A stretch of 64,000 nucleotides of DNA, taken from NCBI GenBank assembly GCA_022794265.1, contig JAAWEK010000015.1, positions 1 through 64,000 on the forward strand, written 5' to 3'. The position numbers and the translations under genes were made by a program. This document shows positions 27,853 through 35,395 of this stretch, one piece after another; position 1 is the stretch's first letter; every line of letters begins with the position of its first letter. The stretch is from Lachnospiraceae bacterium (GTDB lineage Bacteria; Bacillota; Clostridia; Lachnospirales; Lachnospiraceae). Below the pieces are notes generated by a model. That model worked only from the letters and a program-made list of their open reading frames with translations. It made no database searches and was not told the DNA's origin.

Positions 27853-27887
27853 GAATCGATACCGCCTTCCCATTCGCTCTGTTTCAT

Positions 27888-28127
27888 CTAATCCACCGGA
27901 ATGTCCTCGCTGGTGGTAATGTCTTCCGCAGAAGACTCTGTAGTTGTCTCTGTATTATCATTCATGATGGAGCTGAGTGAACCAGAAGAACAGCTTTTCA
28001 GTCCGTCAGAACCAATCAGCCAGATACAAAGCATAACAATCGTGTATACAATCAGAATCGTAATATAAATTGCCGCGTTCTTATTACATTTGATATATTT
28101 TTTAATCCTGTCTATTCTATGTTTCAT
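27888..28127 (-). CDS. Small single-pass membrane protein, unknown
   Basis: A 79-residue protein with a basic N-terminus (MKHRIDRIKKYIK), one membrane helix (about 18-41, AAIYITILIVYTIVMLCIWLIG) and an outer tail rich in Ser, Thr, Glu and Asp (TETTTESSAEDITTSED). The charge pattern puts the N-terminus inside. GAGGCAG lies before the ATG. It stands between a four-helix membrane protein and the pyrophosphatase, all on the minus strand and closely spaced. No family recognised. Confidence 0.6.
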   Translation of the reverse strand: MKHRIDRIKKYIKCNKNAAIYITILIVYTIVMLCIWLIGSDGLKSCSSGSLSSIMNDNTETTTESSAEDITTSEDIPVD

Positions 28128-28166
28128 TTACTGCCTCATTTCCGCTCTGCTGCCTGTTTTATTCTT

Positions 28167-28628
28167 TTATTTTTTTCTTCCGCTTCTTTTCACTGCATAG
28201 TTTACACCAATCGGCGCTCTTTTGTTCTTTCTCCTGCGCAGAAACAGGTAACCTGCCAGACAACCGAAATATCCCAATACAATATATACTATGGTAAATA
28301 CTGCATACTGCCATACACAGTTAAAAATGATAACCGTAGGTAAATATAACAAACCTGTCATAACCGGAACATACCATAAAAATCCATGTTTTCTGCTGAA
28401 CAGGAAACATGCTATAAATACAAAGAAAGAAAATACATCTACTACAAGAAAACCGTATAATCCTGCCGGAAGATGTCCGAATGCCAACATAAATATATAA
28501 GGAATCAGATAATAAAACACCACTGCAATTCCTAATATCCAGTACAGGTATTTCATACTGGCGGCATATTCCTTCATCTCTTTATCATTATTTTTAAAAC
28601 TATTGTAATCTGTCAACATCTTGCCCAT
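28167..28628 (-). CDS. Four-helix integral membrane protein, unknown
   Basis: A 153-residue protein with four predicted membrane helices (about 27-51, 58-79, 83-101 and 106-127) and a basic C-terminus (LRRRKNKRAP...KRSGRKK), so both ends are likely cytoplasmic. It looks like the small membrane proteins often left as hypothetical in Lachnospiraceae. AAAGGATG is some 14 bases before the ATG, slightly far. It is divergent from the MoxR operon and leads the run that continues through the pyrophosphatase. Confidence 0.6.
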   Translation of the reverse strand: MGKMLTDYNSFKNNDKEMKEYAASMKYLYWILGIAVVFYYLIPYIFMLAFGHLPAGLYGFLVVDVFSFFVFIACFLFSRKHGFLWYVPVMTGLLYLPTVIIFNCVWQYAVFTIVYIVLGYFGCLAGYLFLRRRKNKRAPIGVNYAVKRSGRKK

Positions 28629-28727
28629 CTGAAGCTATTCATCCTTTCCTGTAAAACTTAAAAGCTATTATCTATTTTAGCCTATATTAAGGTATTAAAC
28701 AAGAAAATTTTTATAAAATCTAACTAA

Positions 28728-28739
28728 AAAGTATACTTT
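28728..28739. promoter_or_regulatory. Perfect 12-base palindrome in the divergent intergenic region
   Basis: AAAGTATACTTT lies about 85 bases before moxR and 100 bases before the divergent membrane gene. Its symmetry and position suit an operator, but no regulator can be assigned. Confidence 0.3.
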
Positions 28740-28823
28740 GACTGGTAAATCATATATAATAAATGTATGGATTTTTTGCAGTATTTTCTTATATATTATT
28801 GATAAATAAACGGAGGTTTTATA

Positions 28824-29786
28824 ATGGAGTTAAAGGACATTCAATTGGTTACGGAGCGGATTAAAGGCAATATTCAGAAGGTAATTATCGGTAAGGACCG
28901 GACGATTGATTTTATTTTAACAGCTATTATTTCCGGTGGACATGTTTTGCTGGAGGATACTCCGGGGACGGGAAAGACTTTGCTGGCGAAGTCTTTGGCA
29001 AGGTCTTTGGATGGTGGATTTAGCAGGATTCAGTTTACACCGGATTTACTGCCTTCGGATATAACGGGACTGAATATTTTTAACCGTGAGTCTCATTCCT
29101 TTGAGTTTGTGAAAGGTCCGGTTTTTTCTAACGTTCTGCTGGCAGATGAGATTAATCGGGCAACTCCCAGGACCCAGTCCAGTCTGCTGGAGTGTATGGA
29201 GGAAAAACAGGTGACAGTGGATGGTAAGACCAGGATTCTGGATAGGCCTTTTCTGGTAATCGCTACCCAGAATCCTATAGAAACGGCCGGTACCTTTACT
29301 TTACCTGAAGCCCAGTTAGACCGTTTTATGATGCAGCTTTCCATGGGTTTTCCCACAGAATCGGAGGAACTTTCCATTATGGAACGGTTTATTACAAAAA
29401 ATCCTATTGAGGAATTGAATCCGGTTTGTTCGAAAGATGAAATTATTTCGATGGGAACTTTGGCTGCTACCGTATATGCTGACATTTCTATTCGGAAATA
29501 TATTGTGGATATTGTCAATGCTACCCGGAATAATTCCAATATCTCTTCCGGGGTTAGCCCCCGTGGTACGCTGGCGCTGCTGAAAGCTTCACAGGTATAT
29601 GCTGCCATTCAGGGCAGAGATTTTGTTACACCGGAAGATGTAAAAACGCTGGCAGTGCCTGTTCTTTCCCATCGCATCGTTTCCTATACCAATATGTCCA
29701 AAAATGCCAACCGGGCAAAGCTGGTCAACGAAATTTTGGAATCTGTTGCGGTACCTTCTGAAGATTTCACAAATGCCCATAATTAA
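28824..29786 (+). CDS. MoxR-family AAA ATPase
   Basis: A 320-residue cytoplasmic AAA+ ATPase of the MoxR type, thought to act as a chaperone that activates or inserts cofactors into partner proteins. Walker A is TPGTGKTLLAKSLA, Walker B is NVLLADEINRA, sensor 1 is FLVIATQNPIETAGT, and the lid has the PSGTL-like SPRGTLALLKASQ. GGAGG precedes the ATG. It is the first gene of a plus-strand operon with DUF58 and DUF4129 proteins 22 and about 40 bases downstream, the classical MoxR arrangement. The likely partner is the DUF58 protein. Confidence 0.93.
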   Translation: MELKDIQLVTERIKGNIQKVIIGKDRTIDFILTAIISGGHVLLEDTPGTGKTLLAKSLARSLDGGFSRIQFTPDLLPSDITGLNIFNRESHSFEFVKGPVFSNVLLADEINRATPRTQSSLLECMEEKQVTVDGKTRILDRPFLVIATQNPIETAGTFTLPEAQLDRFMMQLSMGFPTESEELSIMERFITKNPIEELNPVCSKDEIISMGTLAATVYADISIRKYIVDIVNATRNNSNISSGVSPRGTLALLKASQVYAAIQGRDFVTPEDVKTLAVPVLSHRIVSYTNMSKNANRAKLVNEILESVAVPSEDFTNAHN

Positions 29787-29808
29787 ATATAAAGGGAGGG
29801 CGTAAACC

Positions 29809-30921
29809 ATGATTCTGCTTGTTATTTTTATCTGTGCCTTGCTCTTTCTGTGGATTCAGGGATTGCTCTTTAAAAAATACTGGAGCAGAAACCTGGATGT
29901 TACTATCAGCATTAAAAACACGGAATGTACTGCCGGAGAAGAAAATATATTAACTGAGGTTATCACCAATAATAAATGGCTTCCCCTGCCAATGCTTCAT
30001 GTAAAATTTAATACACCCAAAAGTTTCCGCTTTGAGAACGAAGAAAATTCCTCTGTAACGGATTTTTATTACAGAGATGATATTTTTGCAATCATGGGAC
30101 ACCAGTCAATTACAAGAAACCTGAAATTCACCTGCGAAAGCCGGGGCTGCTTCTTTCTCCACGATACCGGAATCACGTCAACCGATTTGTTTATGCGGTT
30201 AACTTTTACCGATAAACGCTCCAATACTATTGTGATTCACGTTTACCCCAAAAAAGTGAATCTGGATTTCTTTGAAATTCCTTTTGAGACCATAACCGGC
30301 AGCTTTGCCACCCAGAAAAATCTTATTGAAGACCCGTTTGAATTTCGGGGAATCCGGGAATACCAGCCCTTTGACAGTATGCATAATATTAACTGGAAAA
30401 GCTCGGCAAAGAATGACCTTCTGCAGGTCAATACATATTTCATGACTTCTTCCCGGGAAGTACGGATTCTTTTAAATCTGGATACCCATCTGTACAGCCG
30501 TGACGATAAACTTCTGGAAAAAATCATTTCCCTGGCCAGCTCTCTGGCAGAAAAATTTATTTCCGCCGGCATCCCCACAGGCCTGGACAGCAATGCTGTT
30601 GACCTGTTTACCCACGAGCGGTTAAACCGTTCCTCCGGCTCCGGTATCAATCATATGGTATCCATTGATACCGCCCTGGCCCGTATTGACACCCATGAAA
30701 AACTTAAAGATTTTATTACCGTTTTGAAGGAAAATTTTGAAAACCTTCAAAAAAATGCATATTACATTATCATTTCCAATAACAGACAAAAGGAGCTTCT
30801 TGACTATTATAACGAAATCAGGGAAACGGGGTTCAATTGTTATTTTATCGTACCGGAATTAAAACAGTTTGATATTGAATTATCCATTCCCAGCCTGATT
30901 AAGTGGAATATAGAATACTAA
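29809..30921 (+). CDS. DUF58 domain-containing membrane protein
   Basis: A 370-residue protein with a single N-terminal membrane helix (LLVIFICALLFLWIQGLLF) and a beta-sandwich region (about 25-170). The DUF58 core follows, containing EFRGIREYQPFDSMHNINWKSSAK, the family block R-x-Y-x-x-x-D-x-x-x-x-I-x-W-x-x-(S/T)-A. The C-terminal half has a von Willebrand-like layout (VRILLNLDTH...) without a complete MIDAS motif. GGGAGG lies before the ATG. It works with the MoxR ATPase encoded just upstream; in other bacteria such pairs assist envelope or stress functions. The precise role here is unknown. Confidence 0.88.
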   Translation: MILLVIFICALLFLWIQGLLFKKYWSRNLDVTISIKNTECTAGEENILTEVITNNKWLPLPMLHVKFNTPKSFRFENEENSSVTDFYYRDDIFAIMGHQSITRNLKFTCESRGCFFLHDTGITSTDLFMRLTFTDKRSNTIVIHVYPKKVNLDFFEIPFETITGSFATQKNLIEDPFEFRGIREYQPFDSMHNINWKSSAKNDLLQVNTYFMTSSREVRILLNLDTHLYSRDDKLLEKIISLASSLAEKFISAGIPTGLDSNAVDLFTHERLNRSSGSGINHMVSIDTALARIDTHEKLKDFITVLKENFENLQKNAYYIIISNNRQKELLDYYNEIRETGFNCYFIVPELKQFDIELSIPSLIKWNIEY

Positions 30922-30923
30922 AT

Positions 30924-30939
30924 CGTGTTTGAAAATTGC
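30924..30939 (+). repeat. Dispersed repeat fragment (CGTGTTTGAAAATTGC)
   Basis: Sixteen bases are identical to the end of the hairpin element at 32842-32925 (read in its reverse orientation). It lies in the short gap between the DUF58 stop and the next ribosome-binding site. Confidence 0.5.
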
Positions 30940-30960
30940 CTTGGAAGGGAGGAATTAACA

Positions 30961-32238
30961 TTGAATAATAAAATCCAAACAGTACGTGACATTATCTGTG
31001 TTCTCATGTGTTCACTGACGGTGCTTTTGCTTTATCTGTATTTTTCCGAAATTTTTCTGGCCTCTGACAGAAAAAATCCTATGTGTATTATTTATATCGC
31101 TGCCATCTGTCTGGCCGATTATTTTTTACGAAAATATATTACCAGGGCAATAATGTTTTTTTCTCTGCGGCTGTTATTTCTTCCGCTGACTTTAGTCTGT
31201 ATATCCAATGACACTGAACTTATGCTGCTAATCATTATTTTTCTGACTTTCTATACCATGGGTGTTACCTTCTGGAAATCGGAAATTTCCCACAGGCGTC
31301 TGTCTGCCGTTGATATGCCTATTGAATGCATTGTTCTGTTTATCGGAATCTATTTCCATGCCTCCCTGGATATGTCCTCTGGTCTGGCAGAGTATGCATA
31401 TATCAGCGGAATCATCTACATTTTATTGCACTTTTTAAGACTATATCTGGATAAATTCCTGGGGATGTCTTTACATTTGGAGGATAATCCTTCCTCCCTT
31501 ACCCGCTCCTTCCGGATGAACAGTTCCTTTGTCCTGCTTTTTTTGTTCTTTCTGATTTTATTTATTTTTATATTAAATATATTTTTTCATAACGACAGTT
31601 TTAATTTTATAGGAACCTTTTTAAAATATATCGCTTCCCTGTTCTTTGGGTTCTTTCTGCGATTTAAGGGTGAAACGGTAATACAGGAACCGGAATCCAC
31701 CGATATGTCTTCCTGGGAAAGTGGTCTGGCACCGGAAATTCCCACCGACAATTTTGTTCCTCATAATACCGCTTCTAATCCTGTAATGAATACTTTATTT
31801 TATATTTTTCAGGTGATGCTTTATATCGGAATTGTCTTTGCCATTCTGTATGCTCTTTATAAATTTTTTAAAACCTATATGTATCGTAACAGGGAAACCG
31901 ATGATATTGTGGAAAAAATTCAATCCAAAGATAAAACAGAGAAAAAAAACGATTCCTTCAGAGTAAAATTTAAAATATTTTTAAGTAACCGGGAAAAAGT
32001 ACGGAAAATCTATCAAAACATCATTTCCAATAAATTGAAACGGAACCGCCGCATTATAATTCACCGCAGCGATACCCCTGAAGAAATTTACCATAAACTT
32101 TCAGATAATTCCCACGATTCCCAACGCAATTTAAAGGATTTAACAGCAATGTATGAAAAAGCAAGATATTCTGCTTCTGATATTTCTTCGGAAGAATTGA
32201 AATCTGCCGTAAAAATGGCCAAATCCCTTAAGAATTGA
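30961..32238 (+). CDS. DUF4129-type membrane protein lacking a transglutaminase core
   Basis: About 425 residues. The N-terminal half has six to eight membrane helices (to about residue 235), then one further helix (about 280-305), and a cytoplasmic tail. The last 80 residues match the DUF4129 end: an RRIIIHRSDTPEEIYHKLS block, then LTAMYEKARYSASDISSEEL. In the usual third gene of MoxR operons (TgpA-like) a transglutaminase domain lies between helices; here that space is only a short linker. The start is TTG at 30961, six bases after GGGAGGAA; a GTG at 30925 lies inside a repeat fragment and has no site. It is presumably part of the MoxR complex at the membrane. Confidence 0.75.
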   Translation: MNNKIQTVRDIICVLMCSLTVLLLYLYFSEIFLASDRKNPMCIIYIAAICLADYFLRKYITRAIMFFSLRLLFLPLTLVCISNDTELMLLIIIFLTFYTMGVTFWKSEISHRRLSAVDMPIECIVLFIGIYFHASLDMSSGLAEYAYISGIIYILLHFLRLYLDKFLGMSLHLEDNPSSLTRSFRMNSSFVLLFLFFLILFIFILNIFFHNDSFNFIGTFLKYIASLFFGFFLRFKGETVIQEPESTDMSSWESGLAPEIPTDNFVPHNTASNPVMNTLFYIFQVMLYIGIVFAILYALYKFFKTYMYRNRETDDIVEKIQSKDKTEKKNDSFRVKFKIFLSNREKVRKIYQNIISNKLKRNRRIIIHRSDTPEEIYHKLSDNSHDSQRNLKDLTAMYEKARYSASDISSEELKSAVKMAKSLKN

Positions 32239-32328
32239 CATTTTTTTTACAAAACTATATAATCTATACATACCAGTTAAAAATAATTTATAATGTCCCA
32301 ACGGCATTTGTAAAAAATGGAGATAACC

Positions 32329-32835
32329 ATGGATGAAAATACTGAAATTTTAAATAATTTTCTGATGGACGTTTTTAATGAAATTCTGAAAACAGAAGAA
32401 CGCTGTATCACGGAAAATCATTTTACAAATCTGTCCGTAAAAGAACTGCATGTTATTGAAGCCGTCTGCCATGCAGAGGACAAAGACGGCGATAATTGCG
32501 CCAGCGCTCTGGCTAAAAATCTGAACATTACTGGCGGAACTTTAACTACTGCCGTGGGAGCTTTGGAACACAAGGGCTATCTGGTACGCCAGCGTGACAG
32601 CAGGGATAAACGGATTGTCCATATATCTGCTACCGAATCCGGCCGGGCTGCCAATGAAGCTCATAAAAAATTTCATCATCAGATGATTGAAGATATTTTA
32701 TTTGTTTTGGACGAAGAAGAAATTCCTGTTTTTGTTAAGGCACTGGGAAGTATCGCCACATTTTTCAAGGCTAAATACGGACACAAAAATATTACTGCCA
32801 AGTCATTAATCGAAGAATTGAAACAGAAAGATTAA
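32329..32835 (+). CDS. MarR family transcriptional regulator
   Basis: About 168 residues with the winged-helix MarR fold. The recognition region is ASALAKNLNITGGTLTTAVGALEHKGYLVR, followed by the wing RDSRDKRIVHISATESGR, with dimer helices at both ends. It looks like the FabT-type regulator of Firmicutes fatty-acid genes by general sequence, yet no fab genes follow, so the target is open. GGAG lies seven bases before the ATG at 32329; an earlier in-frame ATG at 32317 overlaps that site. Its upstream region has TATAATC preceded by TTTACA-like sequence. A hairpin repeat element follows six bases after the stop and may act as its terminator. Confidence 0.85.
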   Translation: MDENTEILNNFLMDVFNEILKTEERCITENHFTNLSVKELHVIEAVCHAEDKDGDNCASALAKNLNITGGTLTTAVGALEHKGYLVRQRDSRDKRIVHISATESGRAANEAHKKFHHQMIEDILFVLDEEEIPVFVKALGSIATFFKAKYGHKNITAKSLIEELKQKD

Positions 32836-32841
32836 AACCAA

Positions 32842-32925
32842 AGCGTGTTTGAAAATTCATTTTCACCAGATATATGATCCACTTAGTGGAAATACATCTG
32901 ACAGAAAGCAATTTTCAAACACGCT
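32842..32925. repeat. MITE-like hairpin element, 84 bases
   Basis: AGCGTGTTTGAAAATT (32842-32857) is repeated in perfect inverse at 32910-32925. The interior has a further dyad, CCACTTAGTGG (32879-32889). The ends match other copies in the window. It has no coding capacity and resembles a miniature inverted-repeat element or a mobile terminator. Confidence 0.7.
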
Positions 32926-32983
32926 CTAACGGATTTCTATAGTTTTCATATTGACAAAAGTCTTTTAATTTCTACTACCTTTC

Positions 32984-34075
32984 CTATATAGCGCCAAATA
33001 TATTTGCAATGGTCAGCGCCGCTCCCAGTAAAGATGCCCACAGATTAATACTCACCACAATCTTTATCATGTCGATTTTCTTATTCTGCTTATTATTCTG
33101 TTCCGTCACTATAAATTCCATCTTCTCCAGATTTAATTCATTAGATTTCTCAATTATGGTTTTCAGCATGGACGGCATAGTGGAAATACGTACCACCTTT
33201 CCGTCGATTTCTCCCAGTTTCCGCTGGTTCTGTCTCAGTAATTCTTCTATTTCCCCAAGCTTGTCCGTATAGTCATTGGCTTTTAACTCAGATATTTTAT
33301 CATCTATTTTATCAAATATAACATCGGCATTCTTTTCATTGACAAGCTGTTTTAACCGTTCCAATTCCGCCAGTACCGTATTATCATTGATTTCGGATAC
33401 CATTGCTTCCACCCGGTGAATTTCCAGAATGATATCATTCATCTTTAAATTATCCAGTTTATCATTGGCCTTTGCAACTTCCTGAAGAACAGAATCAGAA
33501 TTGATGGCTCTCAGCGACTTATTAATCTTATCAATCTCCAGCAACAGTACATCGGAATTTACCTGACTCATAGAATCGTTAATCTTTTTTAATTCTTCAT
33601 AGATACTGTCAAAATTGATATTATCAACCGTTTCATTGATTTTCTTAACCTCTTCAATAATATCACCGGAATTCATCTCTTCTATGGAGCGGTTAATTTT
33701 ATTAATCTCCTCCATTACCCCAAGCTGATTAAAATCATTAATCGACTGATGAATCTTCTCAATCTCAGACAATACCTCATTGGAATTAATCTCCTGCAGA
33801 GATTTTTCCACCCGTCCAATACTCTCCAGAATATTGGAATCGTCCATTACTTCAATAGATTTATTTTCTTCCGCCTCCCGCATTTGTACCAGTTCATCTT
33901 CAATCTTGCGGGTAATACCCCTTATAAATTTAGCATTTTCCATATTCTGGACTTTTAAATCTTCTATTCTGGAATTGATATTCAGTAAAATCTTCTTCTC
34001 GTCACTGTTTAACAGTGTTGTATTAATTGATGATGCCAATTCCTGCTTTTTTTTAACCGTATTCAGTAAACCCAT
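32984..34075 (-). CDS. Membrane-anchored protein with nine tandem 19-residue helical repeats
   Basis: A 363-residue protein. After a helical head (1-85), residues about 100-270 consist of consecutive 19-residue units of the form x-E-E-I-x-K-I-N-x-S-I-x-x-I-N-S-D-x-V, for example MEEINKINRSIEEMNSGDI and IEEVKKINETVDNINFDSI. The period is constant for eight units plus a shorter ninth. A linker follows, then one C-terminal membrane helix (about 340-360, VVSINLWASLLGAALTIANIF). Most of the protein is therefore probably cytoplasmic and tail-anchored. The start at 34075 is set by GGAGGAA six bases upstream; an ATG at 34105 has no site. No family recognised. It follows the TcaA-like gene by 38 bases, suggesting joint transcription. 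Confidence 0.72.
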   Translation of the reverse strand: MGLLNTVKKKQELASSINTTLLNSDEKKILLNINSRIEDLKVQNMENAKFIRGITRKIEDELVQMREAEENKSIEVMDDSNILESIGRVEKSLQEINSNEVLSEIEKIHQSINDFNQLGVMEEINKINRSIEEMNSGDIIEEVKKINETVDNINFDSIYEELKKINDSMSQVNSDVLLLEIDKINKSLRAINSDSVLQEVAKANDKLDNLKMNDIILEIHRVEAMVSEINDNTVLAELERLKQLVNEKNADVIFDKIDDKISELKANDYTDKLGEIEELLRQNQRKLGEIDGKVVRISTMPSMLKTIIEKSNELNLEKMEFIVTEQNNKQNKKIDMIKIVVSINLWASLLGAALTIANIFGAI

Positions 34076-34113
34076 GATTTCCTCCATTCTGATGGATTTT
34101 GCCATCCGATTCT

Positions 34114-35253
34114 TTATGATTCTTCATAATTAACACAAGGCATTTCTATGCCGGATACTTTCCATGCTCCATCTGTCAGAGTAAATGTATAACGTGCAGA
34201 TGCCCAGCCATCACCGGAATAATAGTTGATAATACCATTTAATATAGTCGTTCCGCCATTGGCAGTAAAGGAATAAGAGTAGTCCACCTGTACCACTGCT
34301 TTACCCGGATATTCAAATGTTGTGAGATAAGGCGTTATGGTTCCAATGTCCAGCGTCCGCAGAGATGAACCGTCTTCTTTTGTAATGGCCGCCCGAAGCT
34401 GGTCAAAGGCATATCTTGCTGCTGCCTGGGACTGTTCATCCGGTGCAAATAGTTTAGACACTTTATCCTCAAACGTAGATACTCCATCCATTGCATACGT
34501 ATACATATTCATCAGAAGCAGACCAGAATAAGCTTCAATATCTTTCTGTTCCCCCGAATTCATCTTAAAATCCTTAGTGGTCAGTTCCATGCTTTCATCA
34601 TCTTTCCTGACATAAACTGCCTTACTAATATTTCCTACTAAATCTGATGATACCGTCAACGTGTGGTCGCCGGTAAACAGAACCGGTATTCTGTAATAAT
34701 CCTGCGTTCCATCCTCTGAAGTTCCGTCACTGTATCTTGATAAATCCTTTCCGTCAAGACTGGCCGTCATTCCGGCCGGCGTTTTTATCTGAAAATCCTT
34801 TACCAGAAAACGTTTTACTGATACTTTCCATGTATCAAAAAACAGATACGTTTTCTCTTTCTGCTTATTCAGCGTAATCGTATATGTGTGCTGGTTACTG
34901 TCACCTTCCATATAATAGCTGACAACATAGGTCACGCTGTCGCCGTTTTTCGTTGCACTTCCTATGGAAAAGTCCTTCATAGAGCCATAGACTTTTTCTC
35001 CCGAACACATACTCTGAAAATTTCCATAACTGATAAAATCGGAATTTTCACCGTCTATCATCTTATACATTTCCTGATAATTATTGGTGATATAGTATGT
35101 AAAATATTTTTCTGCAAACCGATAGGAAGAGCCGGCTCTCTCACCGACAGCAATAAATATTCCAATAAAACCGCATACGGCAAGAATAAGCGCAATTTTA
35201 ATTATCTCCCGTACCACTCTGAAAATCTTTCTGCCAATAGATTTTTTTTCCAT
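34114..35253 (-). CDS. TcaA/YvbJ-like membrane-anchored envelope protein
   Basis: A 379-residue protein with a basic cytoplasmic head, one membrane helix (about 17-38, IALILAVCGFIGIFIAVG) and an outer part. The outer part holds an NTF2-like unit near residues 45-130 (FTYYITNNYQEMYKMID), a beta-rich central region with a TPAGMTASLDGKDL strand pair, and a second NTF2-like unit at the C-terminus (WASARYTFTLTDGAWKVSGIEMP). This resembles TcaA-type proteins without their zinc ribbon. Those affect wall synthesis or glycopeptide response in staphylococci; that role is not shown here. GAGAAGG lies about ten bases before the ATG. The 19-residue-repeat gene follows. Confidence 0.65.
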   Translation of the reverse strand: MEKKSIGRKIFRVVREIIKIALILAVCGFIGIFIAVGERAGSSYRFAEKYFTYYITNNYQEMYKMIDGENSDFISYGNFQSMCSGEKVYGSMKDFSIGSATKNGDSVTYVVSYYMEGDSNQHTYTITLNKQKEKTYLFFDTWKVSVKRFLVKDFQIKTPAGMTASLDGKDLSRYSDGTSEDGTQDYYRIPVLFTGDHTLTVSSDLVGNISKAVYVRKDDESMELTTKDFKMNSGEQKDIEAYSGLLLMNMYTYAMDGVSTFEDKVSKLFAPDEQSQAAARYAFDQLRAAITKEDGSSLRTLDIGTITPYLTTFEYPGKAVVQVDYSYSFTANGGTTILNGIINYYSGDGWASARYTFTLTDGAWKVSGIEMPCVNYEES

Positions 35254-35395
35254 TTATCGTATACCTTCTCTTATATTTAATCAAGCTTACCAGATTTCAG
35301 TTTATCATAAAATTTCTTGAATATCAACCTTACAATCTTTGGGATTAGTGAATTTAATTACACGAAACAAGACATAATGAAAGCTCTATTGTTTC

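Noticed and set aside
32984-34075. Possible phage tail or chemoreceptor protein because of its long helices
   Set aside because: No chemoreceptor signalling hairpin, no HAMP domain, and no phage genes nearby; the 19-residue period does not fit either.
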